From: Nymphaea colorata
Taxonomy: Eukaryota > Streptophyta > Magnoliopsida > Nymphaeales > Nymphaeaceae
NCBI RefSeq assembly: GCF_008831285.2
Contig: NW_022204618.1
Coordinates: 24,745-88,744 of the forward strand
DNA length: 64,000 nucleotides
Reading direction: 5' to 3'
Each line of letters starts with the position of its first letter. Position 1 is the first letter of the stretch. Below are positions 46,210-58,915 of this stretch, one piece after another. The notes under the pieces were generated by a model that searched no databases, was not told where the DNA came from, and saw nothing but the letters and a program-made list of their open reading frames with translations. A program made the translations under genes and the position numbers.

Positions 46210-46214
46210 ACTTT

Positions 46215-47818
46215 ATGAGTTCCAATAAATCACGAGGTTACAGGACCAACGGCTTCATAAATATCCTATTCAAGGGCGAATAGACAATCGAGTCGCAGCA
46301 GCCGAAGGCGCGCGAGTAGTTCCAGTTCAATAAGTACATCGAGGAGCATATCTTCGTTCCCAAGAATAAGGTCAAAAATATAAGGATCCTCAAGATCAAC
46401 GACACCATATATACCAACCTCAACACGCTGAAGGCTAACCACATCAAGCGGATGTTTGTGGACGGCTCGCACGTTCGCGAACTCACGCCCAATCGCGAAG
46501 CAGTCACCCAGGACAAATCTCGCAAGGTTTGCCCAAGGGTGTTCTCGCCTGAACTCACTACCAAGCGATAGCAATAGGCCAAAGGAATTTCAGCTACTTC
46601 TAAGACAAAAATTAAAGATCTGAAAGCAAGAACTAATATTTTAGAGAATAAAAACCTGAGGAACAGCCCAGCTAGGTATTGTTCCTCTCCATGCAATAAA
46701 AATCATACGAGGAATCCACCACCAGCTCTTCCAACAGAAACATCAGAATATCTCTAAGGTATAAGAAAGTTGAGAAGAAAGTGGAGCCGACCAAGCAAAT
46801 CGCCTTGTAGTTGAAAAAGTAGATGATGCGTTACTATTCCAATCCTCCCTGTTCTCCTGAGGACATTAGTGCAAAATCTTACATCATATACGAGCACAAA
46901 TCGTAAATAAGGGAATAAAAGAATCCAGGAAGGTGTCTTCATGCTGCCTTTAACACCAAAATTAACGTTGAAATTGCGTCATTGACCAAAATATGACTTG
47001 CATTTTGACCCTCTAAATATGCGAAAGGTTTAAAATCGATCTGAGCATGGCGTACGTGAGTATTGGACATTTTGAGACCAAGGTGGAAGGAACTTCAGCT
47101 GAGCTTTAACCGGACTAAACATATACGGTTGAGCAATTGTTATATGGTCTAATGCTTCCCAGTGGCAACGATGCAAGTCTAGCCTTATCAGCCTTCTGTG
47201 GTGAGCTGCTGGAGAAGAATGCGAAAGGTTTTTCCCATGAGTAGGTGAATAAGAGATTCTACTGTCGCAAATTCGTGCTTTAGATGAATAGGAAATGCAC
47301 TGAGCTGGGCATGAAGCGTACCATTTACTCCAACAGTCACGGGCTGGCTAACATTCTCAACAAGTCCTGCGCATCTGACCAAGTCATACTGATCGACTAT
47401 GCGCTTCGGAGCCAAAAGTTTAGGAAAATAGTGAGTTGCAGATCATTCGAGGCCGTCATCAGCAAGCGAATATCAGAAGGAAAGATAACAACTCGCAACA
47501 TCAAATGGTAAAACACGCATCGTTTGGTCTCAGCCAGCCGGAAATGTACAGGGGGATTAAGACAGGAACCACAGATGCTGCTGGCCCTGCCTAGCAAGCT
47601 TGGTTTCGATGAAAGGCAGGGAATTCATCATAGTGGTTCTTAACAGCCGATCCTCGAAATGGCGGTACAAGGATACCTAACAATTGCGTTAATGGCTCTG
47701 CGCCAAGGAAAGCTATGAGTTAATAATATAATTTATCAATCTATTATCCATCTTCTTCACATTGGATGCTGATTAGACTAATTTTTCATAAGCCAATAAT
47801 GGAAACCTCATAAATTGA
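46215..47818 (+). CDS. D-Ala-D-Ala carboxypeptidase-like serine peptidase (S11) with N-terminal extension
   Basis: The N-terminal 180 residues (MSSNKSRGYRTNGFINILF..) are unrecognised. From about 46830 a penicillin-binding-protein/S11 domain follows: SYIIYEHKSEIREEKNPG; the SxxK nucleophile motif IASLTKIMT (about 46980); GTSAELEPDETYTVEQLLYG; the SxN motif MLPSGNDASLALS; MNRKCTELGMKRTIYSNSHGLAN; and the KTG motif YRGIKTGTTDAAGP. All three catalytic motifs are present. Bacterial homologues trim peptidoglycan; related proteins are known in ciliates, which eat bacteria. No signal peptide at the called start. Frame changes near 46730 (domain junction), 46990 and 47590. The two halves could be separate genes. 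Confidence 0.72.
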
Positions 47819-47836
47819 TATTGACATCATTATCAT

Positions 47837-48951
<1,115 letters not shown>

Positions 48952-49542
48952 TTTACTGAAATTTAAGTTTGAATATCGAGGAAAGATTTAATTCACTTTT
49001 TAACAATGGATCGTCGGTTAATATCATTCAGGATTCTATTTGTTTTTAGTTTTAATCGATTTCCACTGAGAGCATTTGAAAAAGATTGGAAATCTTCTAT
49101 TTTTTCATATTCATAATGTTAAATTCAAAATCAGGAGTAAATTTTAACAAGTGAAGGTTAAGGCAAAAAAGGCAAAATTAATTAATAATCCATCATAATT
49201 CGTATGTTTTAATTTCATAATTTATCGAAAAAATAAAGTCTAAAATGAGAAAATGTTTAAGCAAAACATGGAGGCGAAAATGGATGTTGACTTGTAGGAA
49301 GCTGATTAATGGATGTGATGGATTTATAATAATTTATATAAGTTAGAGAAGAATGATAAAATGCTTAAAATCTCATAACCAATATTTTATAACAGCTTAA
49401 TTTCGATGTATTCGACAATAGGGAACGTCTGCTTTTAAACTATGCAATCTTTTGCAAACCATTCAAAGACTAAAAATAAGATGAATTCTAATATGCTAAT
49501 CTTGCATTTTATTGAATGATTTAATTGGCACGCATCATCTAA
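48952..49542. other. AT-rich non-coding region left of the internal telomeric tract
   Basis: About 590 nt with no gene; strongly AT-rich, several TAAT/AATT runs. It holds the kinase promoter and ends abruptly at the telomeric repeat. Confidence 0.6.
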
Positions 49543-49616
49543 CCAACCCCAACCCCAACCCCAACCCCAACCCCAACCCCAACCCCAACCCCAACCCCAA
49601 CCCCAACCCCAACCCC
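49543..49616. repeat. Internal telomeric tract (CCCCAA)n
   Basis: 74 nt of perfect CCCCAA repeat, about 12 units, C-strand on the plus strand as at a left chromosome end. Flanks are unique sequence on both sides. Same unit as the terminal repeat at the right end. Confidence 0.98.
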
Positions 49617-49637
49617 TTGTGATTGATGATGGAAATA

Positions 49638-50247
49638 TCAATATACTTAATCAATGTCATCCAAAAGATTAGAATCTGTGCTTGTATTCAATGACTAATT
49701 TGAATATTTGGACACAATCTTAGCTTTTCTATTTGCTAGGATTGCATCACTTTTTTCTCTAATCTTACAGTCTTTTCCTGCTAGAGCTTCAACAGATACA
49801 GGAGGTTCTCTTTTGCTTTTAATAGTGTATATTTTGTCTTGCCTAGCCTTCATATTTTTGCCTTTCTGCGTTCCAACTCTTCTTCATAAAACGCAATCAT
49901 CTCTACTCTTTTGGCCATTCTCTTGGCCCTGCCTCCAAGCGAGCCAACTCACTTGCAGGCTGATCATGAAACTCGCTATCTGTTGCAAAACTGTCACAAG
50001 TCTGCATTGATTCGATGGGGAGATATTTTTTCATCCAACAATAAGTTTATATGGAAAAATCGAATTGTGAAAAATATTACAGCTTCCGTTTATTCATTTT
50101 CTCAAAAACTGGATTTGGCCATCGATGCATGAATAACTCCCTAAATAACAACTATGACCAAACTATTATTGTCCGAAGGCGCGCCCTCACCCTTCTTTCC
50201 AAAGAGTCAAAAATTTGCCAATTTCTCCAAATTTCAAAAGACTGCAT
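49638..50247 (-). CDS. Small charged protein next to telomeric tract
   Basis: ATG 50247: MQSFEIWRNWQIFDSLERRV, then LLFRELFMHRWPNPVFEKMN and a Lys/Arg/Glu-rich second half (RQDKIYTIKSKREPPVSVEAL; REKSDAILANRKAKIVSKYS) ending DSNLLDDIDEVY at TGA 49638. Its stop lies 21 nt from the internal telomeric repeat. One frame change near 49900. No family recognised. Confidence 0.6.
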
Positions 50248-50335
50248 AATATTCAAATGGAAGTTTCGCGTATGAGTGGTATTGATGACGAGCGCGCTCA
50301 GTATAGGGGGGCTATTATAATTTCTATAAAATAGA

Positions 50336-52149
50336 ATGCAGGAATATTAGGTTCATTTAATCCCACCCCCCGAAAGCGAGGTCAAGAAGCACTAAAAAAG
50401 GAAAAGAGAGCACAGGAGGCACCGCGCGTCAAGAGGTTTAAAAACTAAATTACCCCCAAGAAGAGGACAGAAAACAAACCCGCAAACCAGCCAGAAGAAA
50501 AAGCGAAAAGCTCTTCCAGCGTTCCCGCTACCTCCTCACCGAAGACCCAGGAGAAGTCGTTTCTCGCACAGCAAGTTCCTCACCCTGGAGAAAATGTCCT
50601 GTCTTCTCACTCTGCTAATCTTCTTTTTGAGTTGCACGAAGACCGAGCTGGACGTTCAGGCCTACGACAGCAACTCTTTGTCGTCGCGTACTATAATGTA
50701 TGTAATTTCGGCGTGCACTTTCGGTTTGGGTACTTTTCGCTTCATTTAGTCCTGGTGATAATCATGCGCTACATCGCCTGCTTTGAATTTGAGTTCGACC
50801 AAAACAAGGTCTACCTGAAGAAATACTCCAAGCAGTCGTGGACCTACCTCTTCTTCACCAAGTCCGAAAAGCCAAATACCTGCTCCTTTAAATTTTGTTC
50901 GTTATTCCGCATCCGATGCCTCTACTGCAGGGAAAAACTTTCTCACTTTTTCAGACCTACGACGAAGTGTATATAAATCACTCCTACAATGACATCTTGG
51001 CTCTGTTCCTGGTTGCCAAAATCTACATCATTGTACGTGCTCTCATCAATCTTTCAACATTCTCATCGCCGAGGGCTGCTCGGCTCTGCTATCAAAACGG
51101 ATTCGAACATAACCTCCTCTACGTCCTCAAGTGCATCCTGAACGAAAGCCCCCTCACCGCCATCGCTGTGAACTTCGTCGGCCTCCTCATGGTCTTCGGC
51201 TATGCTCTCAAGCTGTCTTAGGGCGTCCTCTTTCTCTACAATCCCGGGTTGACCACTGGCTTCGAAGACTATGCCAATTGCTTCTGGTGTGCCTTCATCA
51301 CTATGGCTACTGTGGGTTATGGAGATTATACCCAAGACTCTGCCTGGCAGAAGCATCATCCTGATCACTGCCATCAGCGGAGTCTTGCTAAGCTCGCTCC
51401 TGATCGTCTCGCTGAGTCTCTACCTGGAGATGATTCCCAGTTAGTCGAAATCTCACATAACTTTGACTCGGCTGGGAGAGCAGAAGGATCTGGCGGAGGA
51501 GGCAGCAAAGGCTCTCTCTTAGACAGTCAAGATCCAGCACTCATGAGCCAGTCTGACTACGACGACGAAAAGATGCGCCACAGGTTTGAGAAGCTGAAGA
51601 TTGAGATCGACGCCACTAAGACCCGATCGAGGAAGATCAAGTCTCTTGTGGATTCGGATAACATAATAGAGGAAATGAACCGATGCTTCTACATCCTGAA
51701 GGACAACCTCAAGGACATCTTCCTGGGCAGCTGAAGCTCAGGGAGGAAATCGGCCACATCGACTAGATTCAGTCCATAAAGCTGAGCTTCATCAGGGAGG
51801 TCGAGGAAATGCTCTCCAAGGCTTCCTTGTCTCGCAAGAGCTCGCTCTAAGGGGAATAAAGCGACCCCAACCAGGACCTGGACTGTAGCCGACCGTCAAT
51901 CCCACCAACATGTCGATCGACCAGCAGGCCTTAATCAACCCTCCCTCGCTTGACTCCAAGCAGAACTCACGATCCAATTCCAAATCCAATTCCAAGCAGG
52001 ACTCCAAGCTGAATTCCGAATCGGAGATTATCTCCAATCCCTCATCCAACTGCATACCGAGTAGGCCAGGATCCCGTAAAAGTAGTCATCAGGCAAGCAA
52101 CAGCAAATCCCAGAGAAGCAATACTTGCAAGTTCCGCCAAAGAATATAG
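50336..52149 (+). CDS. SK-type (calmodulin-gated) potassium channel
   Basis: Basic N-terminal tail (RKRKREHRRHRASRG region), then membrane helices: FLTLEKMSCLLTLLIFFLS; TIMYVISACTFGLVLVIIM (joined by a 20-nt intron at 50730-50749); YLLLEILFVIPHPMPLL; DILALFLVAKIYIIVRAL (S4 with little charge, as in SK channels); PLTAIAVNFVGLLMVFGYAL; pore CFWCAFITMATVGYGD; and S6 ILITAISGVLLSSLLIVSLSL. A helical segment follows (DKYDDEKMRHRF-type, RHRFEKLKIEIDATKTRSRK) where SK channels bind calmodulin, then a Ser/Asn-rich tail (SRSNSKSNSKQDSKLNS). Selectivity filter TVGYGD intact. Frame breaks near 50860, 51330 and 51530 are unresolved, as is the exact stop. Confidence 0.82.
50730..50749 (+). other. 20-nt intron in K+ channel gene
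   Basis: GTACTTTTCGCTTCATTTAG; joins SACTFGL to VLVIIMRY within a membrane helix. A at position 15. Confidence 0.88.
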
Positions 52150-52319
52150 TAAAGAGGACTTTACGAGTTTCATAGATTTCGCCATCGATTCCGATAAGCT
52201 ATGGCTCTTCCTCTCGCTCGCTGTAGGGATCAAGCCGCAACGAGTGACCCAGTTGATTTATTTCTTTCCTCTAAGCTGCACTCATAACTATCATATTTGA
52301 GAGATCAAACATTCAATGA

Positions 52320-52891
52320 TCAGGTGAGATAAAACAGTGGATGAAGCGCCTTATTATGCGTGGGATTCGATAAGAAGGTGGCCAGCGCTATGGATCTCGA
52401 ATAGTTATCCTGGGTGATGATCCATTCTTCTTCGTTTTTCTAATAGAGATTGCATTTGATGAAGGATTATACACCAGATCTGTGCCGCCCTTGAGCTCCA
52501 GCTAGAATGACTTATCGAAGCGATGTAAGCTCAAGCCTCCTTTCTATCCTTCCGCAAAAAGAAGTTAAATCCTATCCGCAGAGACAGCTTGGGATTGAAG
52601 CTATTAGCTCCATCGAAGCTAATTACTTCCTTCAAGGCATTGACCATGTAGGTTTAGCTGTTTGTTTTGCTATCGATGACCACTGGTCCTCCTTTAGATG
52701 AGCAGCCACCTCTGGTAGTTGGGAAACTGGGAGAATGGAGAGGGATTGGTGGTCAGTGAAGCCACTGATATCCTATATTCGAATTATTGCATTTTGAAAT
52801 CGGCATTTAGAGGCTTTATGGCTAGCTGGAGTGTTTCCCCTAGTCCGTTCATCCACTTCGACCGGACGTAGCTTTCCTTTGGCACGATCAT
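52320..52891 (-). CDS. HutD/Ves-like cupin protein
   Basis: ATG 52891: IVPKESYVRSKWMNGLGETLQLAI, NADFKMQEFEYRISVASLTTNPSPFSQFPNYQRWLL, then EGGPVVIDSKTN..TYMVNALKEVISFDG and GGTDLVYNPS, ending FLSNPTHNKALHPLFYLT at TGA 52320. The W-x-G-G/N-G-x-T-x-x-L..FEYRIS..PF..FP.YQRWL pattern is that of the bacterial HutD/Ves family, cupin-fold proteins linked to histidine use. Frame changes near 52700, 52545 and 52470. Rare in eukaryotes; assignment from motif only. Confidence 0.55.
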
Positions 52892-52924
52892 AATAATGGT
52901 AGGGATATAAATAAGCCAATCATT

Positions 52925-54758
52925 TCAATCGAGAAGGATGTGATACCTGCGTCCAATGTACAGTTATTATCCCACCTGCAGGTCGATCCCCTCTTCTCCC
53001 GACCGAAACACTCGCAATTTAATGAAGCTGTTCTTGCTCTTGCCGCGGTTCAGGTAGATTCTATCTCCTCCCTTGCCACTCTCGTCTCGTTGATTAGCAG
53101 CTAGACGGAGCCGAGCTGAACCGCCCTCCTTCCACTTCCTCACCTCGCAGTCTACAGCTTGCTTCTTTGTTATTACTACACCCATCGATGCTCCTGATGA
53201 GTCGGAAGCATACAATCCACCAACGAAGATTTACTTTAAGTTGGTTTTCAGCTATTAGAATATTTATTTGCTTTGGGATTGGCCGATGTTGGGAATGACG
53301 CCAACAAACAAAGCTTTTGTATTGGTTTTGCTGGCTTTATCCTTGGCGAAGGTATTGAGTAAGGTTTAAACGAACTTGAGTTTGTTCTTGGTGGCTAGCA
53401 GAGGAAGCGTGTCTAAAGATTTCACATTTTTATCATTGTTTGGCCCTCCGTTGATAGTCTTAAGCGCTTTCCTGAACGTTTAGCTATCGTATTTGATGTC
53501 CTTGATGAGGATGTCTTCGATGCCTGGTGGTAATGGCCTGCACGAGGCTGCGATACCACTGGAAGTCCAGCTAGCAAAGCATTTCCTTGTGTTCCTCCTC
53601 TTCGATATCGTAGGCCCACTCTTCGGCCCACCGCTACCTAAACTCCTCCTACGACATGAGTTGTTTGGTCTTCTTGATGCCTGCTTCGGACTAGCTGTTG
53701 AAGATGCTGTAGGTTTTGTATTCCTTCTAATTGGGAAGAGACTAGTTGATGGCGATCCAGTATGACTAATCGTCAGGGTAGTCCTTCATCTTCAGCGCCA
53801 ATTCAGTTCCCTCGGCTGATAGTGGAGCCAGGAACAGGGGAAGCTTGAACCAATCAATTCCACAATCTATATGTTTTGAAGGCTTAAACCGGTTTATTCC
53901 TTTTCTCTTTGTTGCGTCCTTTGGGTAGGCTAGATATGCTTTTTATTTTATTAGAAAGTCTTGATGGGACTGACCATCTTCTCAGTTTAATTTCTAGACT
54001 AATTGTTGGCAATTGATTTGATATTTCGCTGTACTGTTTGAACCTATTCTTTCTTTCCTCATTCTTATTCCTCCTGTGGGAGAGGGGATCTTTCAACTCG
54101 ATTTAGATGGGCTGCTGCTGTGGAGGGGACTCATGTCATCCATTTGATATTTAAGCAGCATCTCTTACAGTTTGTTCAGACTATCATTTTGGGCGAACTT
54201 GTGGATTCCCTTGGTCTGGAAGTTACGTTTGGCTGAGTGGTGGGTGATTTGGGTGTCCTTCTTGAAGGACGGCTTTGTCTTTGAATTGGCGAGTGACTAT
54301 TACATCGTGCGCTGGATATCCCCGATTATTTACTCAATGCCCAGCAGGTCTCCTCGCCCTAGAGCTTGAACTTCTTCGGCTTTTAGTGCTTTTTCTTAGA
54401 GATGCTGCTCATCATGGCGAGAGAGCTTTGCTTCAGCTTCATCGTCACGCTCTCGTATTCGCTCTCATCCATCTTTAGCACTCTCTTGGGCTATTATCTT
54501 TTGGGCCGTTAGTTCTATGGTGTGTTTGATGGGAGGTGGGATCGAGTGGGATGTAGGAGGTGGTGATGTTGGGAAGTTGCATAAAATCGTCATCGTTATT
54601 GATTTCCTGCAGGATTTTGCTGTGGAACTGGCTGCGGGAATCGTTGGTGGTCCTCTGCGTGTATTTTTATTTTTGGAGCGTCATTTCTCCTGCCTTCGCC
54701 AGGGTGGTTTTTTCCCTGGGGTTTCCGGCGACGATTGCTTTAATTACTAGCTTTCCAT
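52925..54758 (-). CDS. Unrecognised large protein
   Basis: About 600 residues from ATG 54758 (MESEELKQSSPETPGKK) to TGA 52925. Hydrophilic Ser/Lys-rich first half (SYIPLDPTSHQTH; SLANSKTKPSFKKDTQI), a basic middle (PLSHRRNKNEERKNRFKQY), then a globular-looking C-terminal half (DCGIDWFKLPLFLAPLSAEG, EYKTYSIFNSESEAGIKKTK, WAEEWAYDIEEEEHKEML, ALFVGVIPNIGQSQSKEIF). Frame changes at about 54450, 54370, 54130, 53880 and 53540; the gene is treated as one because no new ATG appears between parts. It starts 28 nt from the divergent Cys-rich gene, so they may share a promoter. No family recognised. Confidence 0.5.
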
Positions 54759-54785
54759 ATACAGTATTATTATAATCACGGCAGA

Positions 54786-57665
54786 ATGCAGGCTCTCCTC
54801 TTTCTGTTAGCGCTCCTCGCCCTCTCCGCCTCCTGTCCCCCGAACTGCCTATACTGTCTTGAGCAGTCCTCCTGCTCGGCGTGCAAAAAAGGTTATCTTC
54901 TCACCATCAATGCCACATGCATGCTCAGGAGCGTTCCCAACTGCCGAATCCAGCTCAACGCCTCGTCCTGCTCAGTCTGCGAGCCTACCTTTCTGGTTAG
55001 TGGCGGAAAGTGCGTGAAGGATACTTCAGGCTGTGTGGTTCGCAATTCTGCAGGTGCTTGCCAGTATTGCTGGTTTGGAACCAAGCTCAATGGGGACTCC
55101 TGCGTGGGCATCATGAACTGTAGGACAACGCTATCAAACGGGCAATGCTCGCAATGCTTTACCGGCTATTCTTTAGTGAATGGAAATTGCTCGTAAAGCC
55201 GATCTCCATGCGCTGCCAAGGAAAACGGTCTTTGCTCGAGATGCATATCCCGCTATGTGCTAAACGGTTTTACCTGCCTGCCTGAGATCGCCCTGCCGCC
55301 CAGCTGTTCCCTGTTCGACTACACTGTGGGCCGCTGTCTAATCTGCAACGAAGGCTTTGAACTCTACCACAAATACTGCCAGAGGGAAGATTACATTCCT
55401 TTCAAGAAGCCAGCATCAGCATCCAGCCAAGCTCAAAACGCACTGCACATGCAGTAAGATGTGCTGGGAGGGCCAAACACCCCCAACCCTGCTGTCTTAA
55501 ACTCAGACTCTATAGTTCAGGACTACGTCGATATCTAAGTTAAGGTCAAGATTGGCCAAGGAAGGACTGCTAATGCTCGGGATAACAACTGCTGGTAGCG
55601 TGACAGCAGCGGAAAGTGCTTATTGTGCTACGAGGGATTCACCCTCAGCAATCAAGTTTGCACGAAGGCGCCATCGCAATGCCTGTAATTTGACCCATCT
55701 GGCAAGCTCTGCACCAAATGCAGGCCATAGCTGGTGCTTAGCAATAGCAACTGCCTCGATAACAACTGTGCCGTCCCTATCTTCAGCAGGTGCTCCAGGT
55801 GCCTCAACAATTTCGCCCCAAACGCGCTGGGAATATGCATCAGCTCCAATTGCGCCACCTTCACAGAAGGAACTTGCGTGAAATGCGACCCAGGATTCAC
55901 CCTATCTCCAGCCAATCTATGCATCAAACCTATTACACCGGCCCCAGCTCAGCCAGTCACGCCCACAGCTCAGACAGCTCCAGCGCAAAATAGTCAAAAT
56001 AACCCAAATAGTCAAATTACTCCAAATAATCCTCCTGCTCCAGCTACTCCAGCATCTTCTTCAAGCTTGATAATAGGATGCGATTTAGCAATTAATGGCC
56101 TATGCGTCCGATGCGGTACTAACTTTTTCCCCAACAACAAGGGCGGTTGCAAGCGAGTCATCATCGGCTGCATCACCTACGACGCAGCTGAGCTCAACTG
56201 TGTCCAGTGCATCCCCATCTACACGCAAACCTCAGACGGAGGATGCCTCTACCAGCCGACGCCACCCCCCAATCCCGCTCCTGCTCCTCAGCAGACTGTT
56301 TCTCCACAGACAAATAGTCCAAAGTCAGCATCCTCTTCCCCTGCTCCAGTTGCTCCTGTAGCTCCTCCTGTGCCTACTCCTGCGCCAGTTCCCATTTCGA
56401 CTATCGATCAAAACTGTCTGGTGAGGAACAATGGCTCTTGCGCAATCTGCAAGGTGAGGTTCGTGCTTAACCTCTACAACTTTTCCTGCCAGCCGGTTCC
56501 CAAGGAGTGTCTCACATACAACTCTGCCACTGGAGACTGTCTTTCCTGCGCGCAGGGCTTTAATCTCTTCCAGATCTGGTGCCTTGGTCGCTTCAACCAG
56601 ACTGATCCCAACTGCATCATCAAGGACATCAACAACTATTGCACCACCTGCCAGCAGCAGTTCTACCAGAGCCAGGGCCGCTGCTTTCCCCTAAACACGC
56701 AGTGCAAAACGGCTAATATCATAGGAGGAGACTGTCTTTCTTGTTACTCTGGCTACATAGTGATCGACGGAGCGTGCGTGCTGCTGAGCCAGCAACCAAG
56801 CTGTCTCCAGTACGATTTCCAGTCTAATTGCGTAAGATGCGCACAAAGATACTTCCTGCAGTCGCTTATCTGCGTGCCAGTTAGTCCGCTCTGCAACAAC
56901 TACAACGCACAAACCGGCGTCTGTATCGACTGCGTGGCAGGCTATGGCATTTCGAGCGTGACCAACAACTGTGAGACGGTGCGTGCGCCTGTGCCCAACT
57001 GCCAGACTGCAGATCCTGTCGGAAATTGTCTTTCCTGTCTCAACAGATTCTACTTCAACACCTCCAACGCCTGCCTGCCAGTGAATCCGCTCTGCTCGAA
57101 GTATGTGGCGGTGGGAGGGAAGTGTCTCGCCTGCTTCACCGGACACAACTTGCTGTCTGACAGCTCATGCGTGAGGACCAATCTGGCTACTGGGTGCAAC
57201 GCTGCCAATGCAAATGGCTTGTGCTCAGCCTGTTCTGGACAGTATGTGCTGACTGCTTCTGGGAGCTGCTTGTGGCGGGATACCAACTGCCTGGGATACG
57301 ACGATAGTGGCAACTGCAACAGGTGCGTTTCTCTCTATTACAATCAGAATGGCAAGTGCATAAAGCAAGTCATGAAGGCGAAGGATCCCAACTGTCTCAT
57401 CAACGACCTCATGAATTACTGTCAGGGATGCACTTCTGGTTACTACATTTCTGCGGGAAACTGTCTGCTTGCTGACCAACTGTGCCGAACTTTCGATACC
57501 TCCAATGGGAATTGTCTCACCTGCTATAGTGGATATCGTTTGTACCAAAATAAGTGTTTCCTCGATAATCCCATTTTCAACTGTAAACAATTCAGCGGAT
57601 CCAACTGCGTCGTCTGCTAGGCTGGATACTCTGTAAAGAGCGATGGATCCTGCTCTCCAAACTGA
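54786..57665 (+). CDS. Secreted Cys-rich repeat protein, 959 residues
   Basis: One uninterrupted frame, no introns, ATG 54786 to TGA 57663, with several internal TAA/TAG. Signal peptide MQALLFLLALLALSASC. Then about 20 tandem units of about 35-45 residues with C-x2-C...C spacing (e.g. CPPNCLYCLEQSSCSAC; CLTYNSATGDCLSCAQGF; CRTFDTSNGNCLTCYSGY), like furin/growth-factor-receptor Cys repeats of ciliate surface proteins. Two Pro/Gln/Ala-rich linkers (about 55935-56065 and 56255-56395) interrupt the array. No C-terminal membrane or GPI tail, so it is likely secreted, extrusome or cyst-wall protein (inference). Marked GC and synonymous bias versus AT-rich neighbours. Confidence 0.85.
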
Positions 57666-57760
57666 TAACTTATTTCATTATTCACCAATAACTGATAAAT
57701 CATATCATTTTTTGAAGTTTTTTCTCAATTGAAACAGTAAGGAAGTCAGTTAAGTAGACC

Positions 57761-58684
57761 TCAGGGCCTCTCTTCTATAATCTAAATTAAACAATGCTTA
57801 CCCGAGAGCATTTTGTCATTAATAACGACTTATTTTACATCGTCGTTGAACTGTCGGTTTCGTGCTTATTCTAAATGATCTTCTAATCTGCTTATCTCTC
57901 TTTCTCTCTCAGGCAGCTTTGTTACGCTCTCTGGTCCTTTGTATCTGCTCAAGACTGATCCGATCTGTTTGAACAACTTGGTCGATCTTTTTTAAGGGAA
58001 AATAATTCGTTGTTTTCTTATCTTCTTCATGACCTTCGACACAAACTGTTTGTACTGTCTTTATTCTTCCTACTCTGGAGCTGATATATACGGTTAAGGC
58101 TTTTCTTTGATGAGCTATGCATACCGACTCAAATCGATAGAATCTTCAGGCTATTCCTTTTCTTTTTTGGTTTAGGGAAGCTCTTAGAGGAATTCCTAAT
58201 GTCTGGAGTCCTCTGCGAACTCATCAGTGATGCCGTATCTTTAGATGATATCCTAATCCCTGTCCCATTAGTTGTGTTTCTGTTTGCCTTAGGATTAGTC
58301 TTCTAAGGAAGAGATATAGTTGTAGGTTTTGACGGCCAGTTCCTCTGTGATTTTGAAGTTGAGGAAGGTGGGATCCATGCTGATGTATGCTGTGATCTTC
58401 TTCCAGTCTGGTCCGAACCGTTTGAGATAGTGTTTGGCTCTGTAGGTGAGGACCAGCATATCGTCCAGATCGAGTCCTGAACTAAGCACGCTTTTTGCAT
58501 TTTCCTACTGCATGCTCGAGTCCCCTCTTTCTAGTTGCTTTTCTTCGGCCATGAATAGTTTCTTGCCCTTGGAGGGTAGCTTCACAAACTTTCCCGAGCA
58601 GTCAAGGCCACTGGGTTAGTTTGTCTGAAGTTACTTTTTAATTCTTCTGAGGGATTTATCAGGGGACAGCTGGTAGTTAAACAT
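57761..58684 (-). CDS. Acidic helical protein, 307 residues, unrecognised
   Basis: Clean intronless frame from ATG 58684 (MFNYQLSPDKSLRRIKK) to TGA 57761. Residues 85-135: a helical domain LDLDDMLVLTYRAKHYLKRF..DWKKITAYISMDPTFLNFKI that might be a SANT/Myb-like fold. The rest is Glu-rich with many reassigned codons (KEKEEPEDSIDLSRYAEL; QFVSKVMKKIRKQR). Possible nuclear protein; family not recognised. Confidence 0.65.
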
Positions 58685-58915
58685 GGACTGGTTTGCCACC
58701 TATTTTCAACATCATTTGGGAAGGATGCATTAATTGCTCACATTTACAAATGTTTAGTTTTATATTCATGCCTACTTTTAGGACAATAAAGCACAATGAA
58801 CGTAGATTGCCTTCTATTGCTTTTTGGATGGAAGGTAAGCTTCATTTTAATTGTGACGTTTATTTTATGGTTAAATGCTAATTGATAATAGGTGATGTTG
58901 TATTGTTGCGGATCA

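Noticed and set aside
49435-49641. Minus-strand ORF with a WGWGWG run
   Set aside because: It is simply a translation of the telomeric CCCCAA repeat.
51063-51374. Minus-strand acidic ORF
   Set aside because: Antisense to the pore region of the K+ channel.
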